Of a stretch of 64,000 nucleotides of DNA, positions 30,490-41,760 are shown piece after piece. Location of the stretch: positions 25,985,438 through 26,049,437 of the forward strand of contig JAGTTD010000001.1 in NCBI GenBank assembly GCA_018398585.1, written 5' to 3'. The position numbers and the translations under genes were made by a program. Numbering within the stretch: the first letter of the stretch is position 1; every line of letters starts with the position of its first letter. The notes under the pieces are model-generated. The model saw nothing but the letters and a program-made list of their open reading frames with translations, searched no databases and was not told the origin of the DNA. Source of the DNA: Simmondsia chinensis. Its lineage: Eukaryota > Streptophyta > Magnoliopsida > Caryophyllales > Simmondsiaceae.

Positions 30490-31300
30490 ACTGCAGCAAA
30501 GTAAACTCACGAATGCAAAAAACACAAACAATGACAAACACATAGTATATACGTGGTTCGACACCTCTAAACAAGGTCCTATTCCATGGCTTCTTTTCTT
30601 TTAGGGAAGTCTGTCTATTATAATCAAACGTTCAAGCAATTACAGACCAAATCCAACCACAAATCAACATATACATCCAGATCTAGGTTTCTAAGGCAGA
30701 AACCACAAAACACTTACTAAATACAAGCCAAAAATACGAAATACTCACGAAGAAGCCATTAAAGGCTTCATAAAGCTCCAATGAACGAAGATCTAGACCA
30801 CCAAGCTTTAACTCCCACGAGATCTCCTTGAAACACCATGAATTGCCTTTGAATTGCCTTCAGAATCACCTTTGAGGAGGAGAGAGAAGCTCTTGATTGT
30901 TGAGAGAGAAATGGCTAAGAAAATGTCCCCAAATTTAGGGTTACTCACTGTTAAAATTGTGTATTTATACCCCTTGTGGCGAAGCTCACTTGGTGAAATC
31001 TCATCCGTTCATCTTCATTGTAAAACATCGGCTCATATTAATCCTTAGAAACCCATTTTTCACCCGTTGGATAGGTGACATGCGTCCTTTACTTTCACCA
31101 GATCTGGTAGCTTCCTTCGGATGCCTCATTTCAATGGGAAGTAAAACACAGGCAGGTAGTACACCGGTCAGCAAGTACAAGGCTGGGCAAGTAATTTAGT
31201 CACTTGGGCAGGGGCATATTTGTCATTACTCATAATGACCATATTCAAAATTAATAACTAAACCACTCCTAGATTTAAACTAGATTTTAAGCTAGCAATT
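30490..31300 (-). other. LTR-like non-coding stretch with TATA box on minus strand
   Basis: The minus strand has GGGGTATAAATACAC at about 30960-30975, a good TATA box, with a Glu/Ser codon-like purine stretch downstream. The plus strand near 30550 has ATACGTGGTTCGACACC, a wording frequent next to plant LTR ends. No partner copy in the window, so the element is unassigned. Frames at 30854-31199 have no domain. Confidence 0.4.
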
Positions 31301-31871
31301 GCTCATTGAGATAATGATTTTTTTATTTTAGATTAATAACATAAAATATATTTGTATTTTACATTCAAATGAATCTAATAAAAAAAAATTGATTTTTTAA
31401 AACTATTTTTAATGTCAGATTGACTTGTTTTTGAAAGAAAATATATATTTTTTAAAATCCGAATTTAAAGATTTTTTTTGGAAATAAATCAAAATAACAA
31501 TTATAACTTCCTTGCTAAATCTTCTTTCAAAATTTGAAATTTAAAACTTGAATTCAAATTTTTAGGTGGTTAAGATTGTATCTTGATTTTTTTTTTAAAA
31601 ACTTATAAATAATACTCAGTGAAACTTTTTAGAGAGTATCAATAGGTTTTAAAAACTGAATTTCAAAGTCTCTCTTCAAATTGATAAGAATTCTTAAACT
31701 TGAAGAGGTAATCTCTGTTTTATTTATTTAACATTGACATATGTACAACAATAGTACTTTCGTGTCAATTTTCTTGAGTTATTTTGGAGTGAACTTGAGG
31801 AAGATAATTTGGAAAAAATTCATGAAGGAAAGTTGAGAAGTGATTGTAAGTACGGTTATTGAAATATGCAA

Positions 31872-31874
<3 letters not shown>
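31300..31874. other. AT-rich stretch without features
   Basis: About 575 bp of AT-rich sequence; no ORF, repeat or motif that I can support. Confidence 0.5.

Positions 31875-31911
<37 letters not shown>
31875..31911 (+). repeat. Poly(G) tract of 37
   Basis: Uninterrupted run of 37 G on the plus strand. The true length may differ because such runs are hard to sequence and assemble. Confidence 0.9.
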
Positions 31912-31912
<1 letters not shown>

Positions 31913-31936
31913 AGTTAGCCACGAGTTTGATTCTGA

Positions 31937-32835
31937 AATTTTTTTTTTTTTATTTTTTTTTTGAGACAAAAGGGTGGCGTTACAGGCCATTGCCGGAGCG
32001 TCAGCCATGTTGGTGCCAAAGCACCTGCCATGGTGACTTTTTGAGATGCCTGATGAAACAACTCTTGAATATAAAAGAGGGGGAGAGAGAGCAAGGAAGT
32101 GATTTTGTGTATTTTTCTGTTTGATATTTTGAATTTTTCATCTATTTTGTTAAAATTTTGGGTTGATTATTAGAATTTAGGATTTAAATTTGACAGACTT
32201 TAGAAATTTTTTTTTTGGTGGTTTTAAAAAAAGAATTTTGGGAGGAAGAAGAATAGGTTAGTAGAAATATGTAACATATTTTTTTAAAGAATTTTTTTAT
32301 AAAACTCTTTCTAAAGTTTTTTTTATATTTCTTATTTTTCAATAAAAAAATTTTTAATTCATTTTAAAAGAAAAAAAAAACCATATAAGTTATTTACCTT
32401 TTTTGTGTTTTTTTTTTTAATTTACAATGTTTTTTTGATTTCCTTTTTTTGGAAAATATTGTCAATTCAAAAAAAAAAAAAAATTTCAATTCACGTTTTC
32501 TTTTTCTTCGTTTTTTTGCTAATTTCCATTATTTTTTTTAAACAATTTCAATTCAATTTTCCTTTTTTTTTTTTTTTGCAAATTTCCTTTTTCTGAATTT
32601 TTTTTTAATTCGAACTTTTTTTTTTATTTGCAAATTTCTGGTTTCCGGAAACTTTTTTTGTCAATTCGAATTTTCTTTTTTTTTTTGAAATATTTTTTAA
32701 TTAGAATCTTCTTTTTTTGTTTAAAATTTTTTTTTGTTAATCTCCTTTTCTGGAAATTTTTTTTTGCAATTTCAATTTTTTCTTTTTGTGAATTTCCTTT
32801 TTTTTTTTTTTGTTTTGAGATGCAAATGTCGGCTG
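31937..32835. repeat. T-rich homopolymer region
   Basis: Many T runs of 8-15 separated by short words such as CAATTTC, AATTTCC and TTCTGAA, suggesting a decayed array of about 30-60 bp units (clear between about 32400 and 32830). Phe-rich frames here are artefacts of the T runs. GGTGGCGTTACAGGCCATTG near 31973 is the only complex stretch and I do not recognise it. It could be the 3' part of T2, which would be split here by G2. Confidence 0.6.
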
Positions 32836-32900
32836 AGCTACCGCAATTTAAAAATAGGGCTAAAGTTACGTAAAATAAGTGAGTCTTGCATTACTCACAA

Positions 32901-33140
32901 TGTTAGGATTCAAAATAAGAGTTAGGATTTTGTACTTGGAAGTTGGATACCATTGTATAATTGGTTGTTAACGTGAAATAGTTAGTTTGTTAGAGTCTTG
33001 GCACAAGTATATAAGCTTGTATCCTTGTATTGGAATGGTTATGCACTAAAATCTCAATTCTTCTCTTCCTTTCTATCTCTTCTCTTCTCCTTATCTTCTT
33101 TCTTCCTTCTTCAATCTTGGTATCAAAATTGAGCCTATCA
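32901..33140 (+). repeat. G2 5' LTR
   Basis: TGTTAGGATTC...GAGCCTATCA. Contains TATATAAGC-like AGTATATAAGCTTG near 33005-33020 as probable promoter. Confidence 0.93.
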
Positions 33141-33143
33141 TTT

Positions 33144-33155
33144 TGGTATCAGAGC
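33144..33155 (+). other. G2 primer binding site
   Basis: TGGTATCAGAGC, perfect initiator Met tRNA match, three bases after the LTR. Confidence 0.93.
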
Positions 33156-33187
33156 TTAGTTCGACACAGGGGGACCATTGTTCTTGT

Positions 33188-34230
33188 ATGGGCAGAGCTA
33201 AGAAGCAAACCAGTATGACGGATCCGCAGCAATTAGAAGGATCTTTGAAGGAGATGATTGCAAACTCAATGGATTCGATTAAAGAATCCCTTTTCTCATT
33301 AATCAATGATACCTTCAAGACTTTCAAGGAACCATTGGAAGCTTTATCTGCTAAGAATGCTCAGCACGATCAAGAACTGAATGGCTTGCAAGAATTCCTT
33401 GTAGGAGTGAGACTGCAGCAAACACAATTAGCAGCCCAAGTTTAGAATCAGGAGCCACAAAATGGTCAAGGATCAATGAGTAATGATGGATCATCACATC
33501 ATTATTTCTCTCCTAGACTCACAAAGTTAGTTTTTCTTAAGTTCAATGGGGAGAACATTAGGGGTTGGCTGTATAAATGTGACCAGTATTTCGCATTGGA
33601 TCATACTGAGGAGGCCAGGAGAGTACAGATAGCTTCAGTACATTTGGATGGTGAAGGTCTGCAGTGGCATCAATCTCTAATGAAATTGAGACCCAAGGCC
33701 AATTGGCCTACTTGGGAAGAGTTTACACATGAAGCAATAGCCCAATTTGATGAGCACTTGTTTGATGATCCTTTGAGTGAATTAAAGGCCTTAGTGCAAA
33801 CTGGTGATGTGAAGCAATACAAGAAACAATTTGATGCTCTATTGACCAGAGTCTCGTTGACAGAGGGGTAGAAACTCAGCTTCTTTCTGGGTGGATTGAA
33901 AGCTGTAGTAGCAATCAAGGTTCGAATGTTTGTTCCCGTGACAGTTACCCATACCCATACTTTAGCCAGGTCACAAGATTTTGCTTTACAATTATGTAAT
34001 GGGAATCCATCTCTCACTTCTAAGCCAATGCCAGTCTTGCCCAACCCAAAACCACCTTTAACTGTCAATAACAACCCAAGAAACATATCTATCAATAACA
34101 ATCCAAGAAAGTATAGGCAGCTTTCTCAAGCTGAAATGGATAAGAAGGGAGCCAAAAATTTATGTTTCTGGTGTGATGCACGTGTTACCCCGGTCACAAT
34201 TGTAGAAGGGCTAAAGCATACAGACTTGAA
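33188..34230 (+). pseudogene. G2 gag (capsid and zinc knuckle)
   Basis: First ATG at 33188 (MGRAKKQTSMTDPQQ; a second ATG at 33214 is also possible). One frame with TAG stops at 33443 and about 33869. Order: N-terminal helix MDSIKESLFSLINDTFKTF, gag core FNGENIRGWLYKCDQYFALD and EGLQWHQSLMKLRPKANWPT, then a Pro/Asn-rich linker and a knuckle start LCFWCDARVTP; a one-base shift near 34192 separates it from the His/Cys half (HNC). Lost function. Codons at both stops are TAG where related gags have Gln. Confidence 0.88.
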
Positions 34231-34935
34231 GTGATTAAGGAGCTGCAAGGAGAGGATGATAGCGACTCAATTATAGAAGAGCAGGAAACTGATAGTATGG
34301 GAGTGGTTGAAGACTCCATTCACATCTCAGTGCACGCATTAACAGGAGTGCACTCTTATCAGACACTTAGAGTGGTTGGGCTTGCCAAGAAAAGGCCTAT
34401 CCATATCTTAATGGACACCGAAAGTACTCATAACTTCTTAGATCCAGCTGTGGCAAAGCAGTTGAATTGTCTCATAACTCCAACTGTTCCCTTACCTGTG
34501 GCTGTTGCTGATGGAACCCAGTTAGACAGTGCTACTGTTTTCAAGGGGTTTGAATGGACCTTGCAGGGAGTAAGGTTCCAATCTACTGTTAGGCTATTGT
34601 CTTTGGGAGGATGTGAAATGGTGCTGGGGGTTTAGTGGCTGAAGTCTCTGGGAAGAGTTGTGTTTGATTTTGAGGAATTGGTGATGGAGTTTGATCATTA
34701 TGGTAAGCAGTTAAGGCTCAAAGGGGCTACAGAACCAGTTGTGAGCTTGAGTAAAGAAGGAGAATTACAACAGATACTTAACAAAACGTCTACAGCCCAA
34801 CTCTGCTCCATACAGCTCCTGGCAGTGCAGGTCGTTTCCTCAAATTCTAGCTTACCTTATGCTGATACTTCTATGATGATCAATGCAATTGAGGGTAGCT
34901 CCCAACATTTTGAACCTGAACTTGAAATTTACTAG
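34231..34935 (+). pseudogene. G2 aspartic protease and linker (active site altered)
   Basis: LRVVGLAKKRPIHILMDTES then THNFLDPAVAKQLN: the DSG catalytic triplet reads D-T-E (Asp codon 34414-34416), so the flap-side Gly is replaced by Glu. The downstream VRLLSLGGCEMVLGV is followed by TAG at 34633 where W/Q is expected, then FDFEELVMEFDHYGKQL. The frame ends at 34935 and shifts before RT. Confidence 0.87.
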
Positions 34936-34990
34936 TTGATTTCCAAGAATTGTTTGAAGAACCAAAAACTCTACCCCCAGAAAAGAACAC

Positions 34991-35852
34991 ATGATCACCA
35001 AATACACCTCAAAGGGGACCCCACCTATAAACATGCGCCCTTACCGTTACCCTGCCCTACAAAAGTATGCTATTGAAAAACTAGTTAATGAATTGATGAA
35101 AGCTGGATTCATCCAACATAGCTTGAGCCCCTTCTCTACACCTATTGTGTTAGTTAACAAGAAAGATGGGTCCATTAGAATGTGTGTGAGAACTCAATAA
35201 AAATACCATAAAAAATAAGTTCCCTATTCCTATCATTGATAAATTGTTGGATGAACTACATGGAGCTTCTTATTTCTCCAAAATAGACTTAAGATCAGGG
35301 TACCACCAAATCAGAATGCACCCTAACAACATACCAAAAACTGCATTTAGAACACATGAAGGCCATTATGAGTTTGTAGTTATGCCTTTTGGCCTAACTA
35401 ATGCTCCCTCCACCTTCCAAAGTTTAATAAACCAGATATTCAAACCTTTTTTGTGGAAGTTCATCATTGTTTTCTTCGATGACATCCTCATTTAAGGCCA
35501 AAGTTGGGAGGAACACTTAATGCATCTGAGTACCTTAAATTTACTTAAAGAAAATGACCTGTATGCTAAGAGAAGTAAATGCAGCTTTGGGGTGAGGCAA
35601 ATTGAGTATCTAGGCCATTTGATCTCTTAAGATGGAGTTTCTACAAATTCTAACAAAGTGGCAGCCATGGTAGCCTAGCCTGTACCTCAGACAATAAAGC
35701 AGCTAAGAGGTTTTCTTGGCCTGACAGGCTACTATTGAAGATTCATCAAGCATTATAGCCTGACTGCAGGTCCTTTAGTTGCTCTGCTGAATAAAGATGG
35801 TTTCAAATGGAGTGAACAAGCACAAGCTGCTCTTGACAAACTTAAAGGGGCA
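34991..35852 (+). pseudogene. G2 reverse transcriptase (broken)
   Basis: PINMRPYRYPALQKYAIEKL, STPIVLVNKKDGSIRMCV, frame change near 35195-35220, then [53 protein letters not shown] and VFFDDILI with a TAA at 35493 directly after it; further in-frame stops near 35628, 35678 and 35738 interrupt the connection region (IKQLRGFLGLTGYY). Polymerase Asp pair is intact. Confidence 0.9.
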
Positions 35853-36240
35853 ATGAGTATAGCTCCTATTCTTGCACTTACAGACTTCACTCAAGACTCT
35901 GTTATTGAGACTGATGCATCAGGTCTGGGAATAGGGGTTTTCCTGTCTCAACAACATCATCCCATTGCTTTTATTAGCAAATGTTTAGCTGCCAAACATC
36001 AGTCACTCTCAGTTTATGAGAAGGAATTATATGCAGTTATATTTGCCGTTGAGAAATGGAGACCTTACCTAGTGGGTACTCATTTTATCATCATCACTGA
36101 CCATCATAGCTTAAAATATTTGCTGGAGCAAAGGATCTCAACTCCTACTCAATGCAAGCTATTACCTAAGTTGTTTGGGTATAGCTACACGATCTGTTGC
36201 AGAAAGGGCAAGGATAATTAGGCGGCTGATGCTTTGTCCA
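35853..36240 (+). pseudogene. G2 RNase H
   Basis: IETDASGLGIGVFLSQQHHP, YEKELYAVIFAVEKWRPYLV, IITDHHSLKYLLEQ and, after a TAG at 36219, AADALSR. All four acidic positions are visible; only the one stop breaks it. Confidence 0.9.
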
Positions 36241-36329
36241 GGGTGAATGGAAGTGAACTTATGGCCATATTCTTCTCCACTATCTCTGATACTGTTATGG
36301 ATCAAATCAAAGAAAGTGTGTAGAAGGAT

Positions 36330-37500
36330 GTGAACTTGCATAAATTGATTGCGGAATTGCAAAAAGAACCACAGAAACATCCCCATTACAATATCACTCA
36401 AGATCAGTTGTACAGAAAAGGAAGGTTGGTGGTGGGTAATGATCAGCACTTAAGAGAAACCTTGATTAGCAATCTTCACAATTCTGCAGGTGGTGGACAT
36501 TCTGGAGTCAAGGCTACTTATAAACGATTGGCCTGCTCATTCTACTGAAAGGCATGAAGAAAATGATTAGAAATTTCATCAGATCATGTGATATATGCCA
36601 AAGATACAAGTATGAGACAATGGCAACACCTGGTCTCTTGCAACCTTTGCCAATTCCTGACAATATTTGGGAGGATTTGTCAATGGATTTCATTGATGCT
36701 TGGCCTAATTCACAAGGAAAGAGTGTAATCTTTGTGGTAGTAGACAGATTATCGAAGTGTGCTCATTTCATGGCCATTGCACATCCCTATTCAGCTGCAA
36801 TGTTAGCTAGATGCTTCCTGGATCAGGTGTACAGATTACATGGGATTCCTAAGTCCATCACTAGTGACAGGGACCATGTGTTTATGAGTATCTTCTGGAA
36901 GGAATTGTTTAGCATGCTGCAAGTCATATTACAGCGTTCAGCAGCACACCGCCCCCAAACAGATGGGCAAACAGAGGTGGAAAATAGATGTATTGAAGGG
37001 TATTTGAGGTGTATGACAAGCCACATGAATGGGTGAAGTGGTTGCCTCTAGCTGAATATTGGTATAATACCAATCATCATACAGCTATCAACATGACACT
37101 TTTCCAAGTAGTTTATGGAGTGATGCATGCATCTCACATTCCCTATGTTCAAGGAGACTCACAAGTGGCTAGTGTGATTGAGATGTTGAGTAGCAAAGAA
37201 ACCACTATCAGGCTCCTTAAGCATCATTTGACTAAAGATCATATGAGAATGAAGGTACGGCATGATAAACACCATTCTGAAAGAGAATTCAAAGTAGGTG
37301 AATGGGTCTTTCTCAAACTTAGACCCTATATGCAACAATCTTTCTAGGGAAGGAGTAACAACAAGCTGGCTGCGAAGTATTATGGTCCCTTTAAGGTGTT
37401 GGCTAGAGTAGGCAAGGTGGCATACACTTTGGATCTCCTAGATAATGCAAGAATACACAACACCTTCCATGTTTCATTACTCAAAAGACGAGTGGGAAAT
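36330..37500 (+). pseudogene. G2 integrase (broken)
   Basis: H2C2 part: LISNLHNSAGGGHSGVKATY then, after a frame change at about 36548, RSCDICQRYKYE. DDE core: SMDFIDAWPNSQGKSVIFVV (Asp 1), KSITSDRDHVFMSIFWKELF (Asp 2), HRPQTDGQTEVENRC (Glu). A shift near 37020 leads to WLPLAEYWYNTNHHTAINMT and the GPY/F tail YYGPFKVLARVGKVAYTL near 37378-37430, after a TAG at 37345. Confidence 0.9.
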
Positions 37501-37719
37501 GCAGATGTTCAACAACAGCTCCCTGACTTCATGAAGCAAAATCAGTGCAGATGGGAACCTGTTGCGTTATCGGGAAGAAGATTAGTAAAGAAGGGCAATG
37601 CGGCAGCAACACAAGTTTTGATCCAATGGGCCAATTCAGTTCCGGAGGATGCTACTTGGGAAGATTGCTGGGATATACGCAAGAGATATCCTACCCTTGT
37701 GCATAAGGGTATCTTTTAA
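37501..37719 (+). pseudogene. G2 C-terminal chromodomain segment
   Basis: Same frame as the GPY/F tail: linker, then TQVLIQWANSVPEDATWEDC and WDIRKRYPTL before the stop at 37717-37719. The W...ATWED pattern is the chromodomain type of plant chromoviruses. Confidence 0.85.
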
Positions 37720-37731
37720 GGGGAGTGGAAT
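37719..37731 (+). other. G2 polypurine tract
   Basis: AAGGGGAGTGGAAT directly before the 3' LTR. Confidence 0.88.
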
Positions 37732-37984
37732 TGTTAGGATCCAAAATAAGAGTTAGGATTTAGTATTTGGAAGTTAGATACCATTGTACGATTGGTTGTT
37801 AAAGTGAAGTAGTTAGTTTGTTAGAATTGTTTGTTAGAGTCTTGGCACAAGTATATAAGCTTGTATCCTTGTATTGGAATGGTTATGCAATAAAATCTCA
37901 ATTCTTCTCTTCCTTTCTATCTCTTCTCTTCTCCTTATCTTCTTTCTTCCTTCTTCAATCTTGGTATCAAAACTGAGCCTATCA
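37732..37984 (+). repeat. G2 3' LTR
   Basis: 253 bp; has an extra 13-bp TTAGAATTGTTTG-type duplication relative to the 5' copy. Confidence 0.93.
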
Positions 37985-38199
37985 CACAATTTTTGAAATC
38001 TTTGTCAAAGGGGTAAAAGTTAGGACACCAGTTTGAAAAATAGAGAAAATTTTTTTTATTTAAATTTTTTTTTTTGGTGATAACCTTTTTTTGGAACCTT
38101 TATTTATGGAGTAAAAATTAAGGTACTGTCAATTTCAAATGAGAGAAAAATACGCCCTTGTTTTTGAAATTATTTTTTTTTTACACGTCTTACCACATA

Positions 38200-39262
38200 T
38201 CTTGGATTTGTTTGAAACCTCCACCGTTTGGAAAACCACCATCCGCAGATTATCTTGGGTGCCTACGCCCATACATTGAGATGGAACACCGTGGATGTTG
38301 AACCCTAAAGCCGTACACACGTCCTTGTATGGAGTTGGAGCACCTGGGATAATCACATCTTGAAATTGACCCCCTTTTTTTATAAACTCAACCCGTTTGG
38401 TTCACCATTTATCCTAATATTATCTTGCGTGCACATGCCCTTGTATGAAGTTGGAGCACCCCCAGATAATCGCGTCTTGAAATTGACCTCATTTTTTTTT
38501 TTGCGAATTTCTAATTTGAGAAATTTTTTTTTTTTTAACGTGTCCCACCACGTACCTTGAATTTGTTTGAGACCTCCACCATTCAGAAAACCACCATCCT
38601 CAGATTATCTTGCGTGCACACGCCCATATATGGAGATGGAGCATCGCGGATGTTGAATCTTAAAACCGTGTACACACCCTTGTATGGAGTTGGAGCACCC
38701 TGGATAATCACGTCTTGAATTGACCCCTTTTTTTTAACCTCAACCCGTTTGGTTCACCATTCATCTTCAGGTTATCTTGTGTGCACACGCCCATAAATGG
38801 AGATAGAGCACCGTGGATGTTGCATCCGAAAACCGTGCACACGCCCTTGTATGAAGTTGAATCACCCCAGATAATCGCTTCTTGATATTGACCTTTTTTT
38901 TTGAGACCTCAACCTATTTGGTTCATCATTCATCCTCAGATTATCTTGCATGTACACGCTCATACATAGAGATGGAGCACTGTGGATGTCGCATCCTAAA
39001 ACCATGCACACGCCCTTGTATGGAGTTAGTGCACTCGAATAATCATGTCTTAGTATTGGCCTTTTTTTAGTTGAAACCACAACCGCTTGATGCACCATTT
39101 ATCCTCAGATTATCTTGCATGCACACGCCCATACATGGAGATGGAGCACCATGGATGTTGCATCCTAAAACTGTGCACACACCCTTGTATGGAGTTGGAG
39201 CGCCCCGACTAATCGTGTTTTAGTATTGGTCCTTTTTTTGTTTGAAGCCTCAACCATTTGCA
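38200..39262. repeat. Tandem array, about 6 units of 160-170 bp
   Basis: Units begin at about 38212, 38390 (shorter), 38565, 38735, 38905, 39072 and a partial at 39240. Shared words: TTATCTTGCGTGCACACGCC, TGGAGATGGAGCACCGTGG, ACGCCCTTGTATGGAGTTGG and ATAATCGCGTCTTG, followed by a T run. Short frames across it are periodic artefacts. It lies in the 3' untranslated part of T2, where Tat/Ogre elements are known to carry tandem repeats. Confidence 0.9.
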
Positions 39263-39975
39263 ATGAAGTGGAAGCCAATTTTGCATTTAAAAGTGGGACA
39301 CGGAACCTAATTTGGTTTGAATTTGACCCCAAAAAAAAAAGACTTTTTTTAGTTTTTATTTTAAGTTTGAAAATGGCATTGAAATCAAATTTGATTTTGG
39401 TGGAACATGAAAGTTGATTTGAACTTGAATTTGACATAACTGTCGTTTTGAACTTGTATATCTATTTGGATTTGGATTTGGATATGACATAAAAGTCCTG
39501 TTTCTTTTAAAATAACAGGGAAGTGAACTTCGATTTAGGAGTGACGTAGAACTCAATAAGGATTTGGGTGTGACATAAACGTCGTTTTTTTTTTTTTTTT
39601 TTGAAAGTGACGTGAAAGCCAGTTTGGATTTATATGTGATGTAGAAGTCGATTTGGGTTTAGGTATGATGTGATTGGATGTAGCTTCAACGAAATTTTTT
39701 TTTTTTAAGTGCTTAGAGCACATAGCGGATGACACTACACAATCGAAAAAATAAATTTTTTTTAAAAATATGTGACTAGGCCTAAATACATTATGTATTT
39801 CAAGCTGCTTACGTACCTTTAGAGAAGACACTTCCCTAAGTAGTTCAAAGCATGAAAAATATTTTTTAAAGAAGAATTTGGCCATTCACAATTTATACTC
39901 TTGCAGGCCAAGAGTACCCTTTTTTACTACCTTAGATTCGGTGGGATGTTTTAGCAGTTTAAGCACATACTACTA
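39263..39975. other. T2 3' non-coding stretch with degenerate short repeats
   Basis: Words of the type GATTTGGGTGTGACATAAA and GTGACGTGAAAGCC recur about every 50 bp between 39380 and 39680 (GACATAACTGTC, GACATAAAAGTCC, GACGTAGAACTC, GACATAAACGTCG, GATGTAGAAGTCG). After 39680 no repeat or ORF is convincing. Confidence 0.55.
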
Positions 39976-39977
39976 CA

Positions 39978-41110
39978 TCATTGGTGGGATCTTTTGGATT
40001 TTGGGGGTCCTTCAGGGTAGTAGCGTTTCAGAAATTTCCCGCTGATAGGACCCACTCGAACATCATTTGCATCTACTATTATATATGCTACGTTAGTGTA
40101 TCCCACTTTGGGGTGAATTTGCTCCCCGTTTAATTTGTGATGATAATATGCCTGCGGAATGCTAAGATCATGTCTCTCACTTTGAATGAACGGGAGTGCA
40201 CCTTCTTGTTGAATGCTCTCACTAAATGAGCTTGGTAACATTCTAGCTGTTGTTGAGCTTGCAGTCTTTTCTCGTCCAATGCCTCGAGTTCTGCTAGACG
40301 TAATTGAGCGTTTTCCTCAGTGGTGAGTCCCTGTTGGACAGCCACCATCAAAGAGGAAAGCTCAAGCTCTAATCGCAAGACAACATCAACTCCATGCACT
40401 AGAGAGTATGGAGTAGCTAGGGTCGGAGTGTGGTGTGTAGTTCGATATGCCCACAATGCTTCTCCAACTTTCTCATGCCACCCTCTTCTACCCTTGTCTA
40501 CAACCATCTTAAGTAGATTGCAGTGGGTCTTATGGAAAGCTTCAGCCTGTCCGTTTGCCGCATAATAGTACATGGACGACTTGTGTTGAGCGAACTTCAA
40601 TTTTTGGCATAGTTCAGCCACTAGAAGATTGTCAAATGGCTTCCCATTATCTGAAATTATGTACCATAGGACTCCAAACCTATATATGATGTCAATGTGT
40701 ATGAAATCAACCACATTCGCCTTTTTCACTTCTCTTAGTGAGACAGCTTCCGCTCATTTGGAAAAGTAGTCAGTTGCGGCGAGGATATAAGCATGGCTGG
40801 CTAAGGACTTTGCAGTAATTGGTCCAACTATGTCGAGACCCCACCCCTCAAAGGGCCATGATGTAATTGACGAGTGCAAAGGCTCTAGTGGTTGGTGTAT
40901 AAAATTCACATGGAATTGGCAAGCATCACATCTCTTAGCGTAATCCACATAGTCTTGGACCACGGTTGGCCAATAGTAGCCCATCCTCTTCAAGCAATCA
41001 TGGATTTTGGGTCTAGACTGACGAGTGCCACAAATCCCAGAATGGGCTTCCTCCATTGCTTGGATAGCTTCTTCTTTAGGCAACAACAAAGGACGCCATC
41101 AATAGCTCGG
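39978..41110 (-). pseudogene. T2 integrase (broken)
   Basis: 41089-40754: HSGICGTRQSRPKIHDCLKR ... AKRCDACQFH (H2C2), then FEGWGLDIVGPI (Asp 1), to a stop where W is expected near 40755 (ATDYFSK-stop-AEA). 40729-40130: WYIISDNGKPFDN (Asp 2) and NGQAEAFHKTH (Glu), ALWAYRTTHHTPT. A frame change near 40150 gives the tail GPISGKFLKRYYPEGPP, the usual end of Tat integrase, and the stop at 39978. DDE triad still visible. Confidence 0.9.
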
Positions 41111-41760
41111 TGATACAAGACTCCTTGTGATGGTAGAAGCGGTCAGCCCAACGGCGAATCTCCATCCTATGGCAGCGTTCGCTTGGGAGCCTGCCATGCT
41201 CTGAGTAGTCAATTGATGGTTGACGCCAATCTTCTTCGGTGACCTCAAAAACCGATACAATGCCAACCTCGCCAAAGGCATCATCCATGTTTTCTTTACC
41301 TCGTAATGGAACAACCGATTTGTTGCAAATAGGAAACGTCATTGACTCATCTGTCCCTAGTGCGATGGTGGCTACAAGATCTGCAAGCGCGTTGGCCATT
41401 CCGTTGGCACTTCTACGCACATGCTCCTGCTTCTTTGCCTCTAACCTGTCTAACAACTTGGCTGCATATTTGAAGTAGGGAATAAGGTCCTCCTTCTTGA
41501 CCTAGAAGTCACCCAGGAGCTGGTAGATGACCAATTTGGAGTCTCCATAAATGTCTAAATCCTTTAATGTCATCTCTATTGCCATCTCCAATCCTATGAC
41601 TAGCGCCTAGTACTCAGTTACATTTTGAAGCACTTCTCAAAGAGTGTAAATGAGTAAGGACGGATATGTTTCTTAGGAGAGACAAAAACAACCACCAGCA
41701 CCTACACCGTCCGCGGGTGCAGCGCCATCGAAATACATCTCCCATGGGGGTATGATTTCA
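41111..41760 (-). pseudogene. T2 second (archaeal-type) RNase H
   Basis: WEMYFDGAAPADGVGAGGCF (near 41740-41680) starts the domain with the first Asp, then NVTEYQALVIGLEMAIEMTL (Glu), IYGDSKLVIYQLLGDF (Asp) and ANGMANALADLVAT (last Asp), across stops near 41640, 41585 and 41500. This additional RNase H between RNase H and integrase is the mark of Tat elements. Followed by a linker with ITEL and the integrase N-terminus. Confidence 0.85.

Larger units (their letters stand above)
32901..37984 (+). mobile_element. Ty3/gypsy chromovirus G2
   Basis: 5084 bp with a perfect target duplication CACAA (32896-32900 and 37985-37989). LTRs of 240 and 253 bp, initiator-Met primer site, gag, protease, RT, RNase H, integrase, chromodomain, purine tract. 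LTRs differ at about 10 positions by eye plus one 13-bp duplication, about 4 percent. Several stops (many at former CAG or CAA codons) and frame changes disable it. Its sequence is clearly different from G1, G3 and G4, so it is another family. Confidence 0.94.

Noticed and set aside
30854..31199. Possible small host gene
   Set aside because: Two overlapping short frames without domains, next to a minus-strand TATA box in LTR-like DNA.
31840..32124. Open frame with poly-Gly
   Set aside because: Produced by the poly(G) tract and T runs; no conserved motif.
32405..32925. Phe-rich frames resembling membrane proteins
   Set aside because: Translation of T homopolymers; low complexity, no start context or homology visible.
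38200..39262. Regularly spaced repeats, CRISPR-like at first sight
   Set aside because: Units are 160-170 bp, diverged and repeat over their whole length; no short repeat with unique spacers, and the context is a plant retrotransposon.
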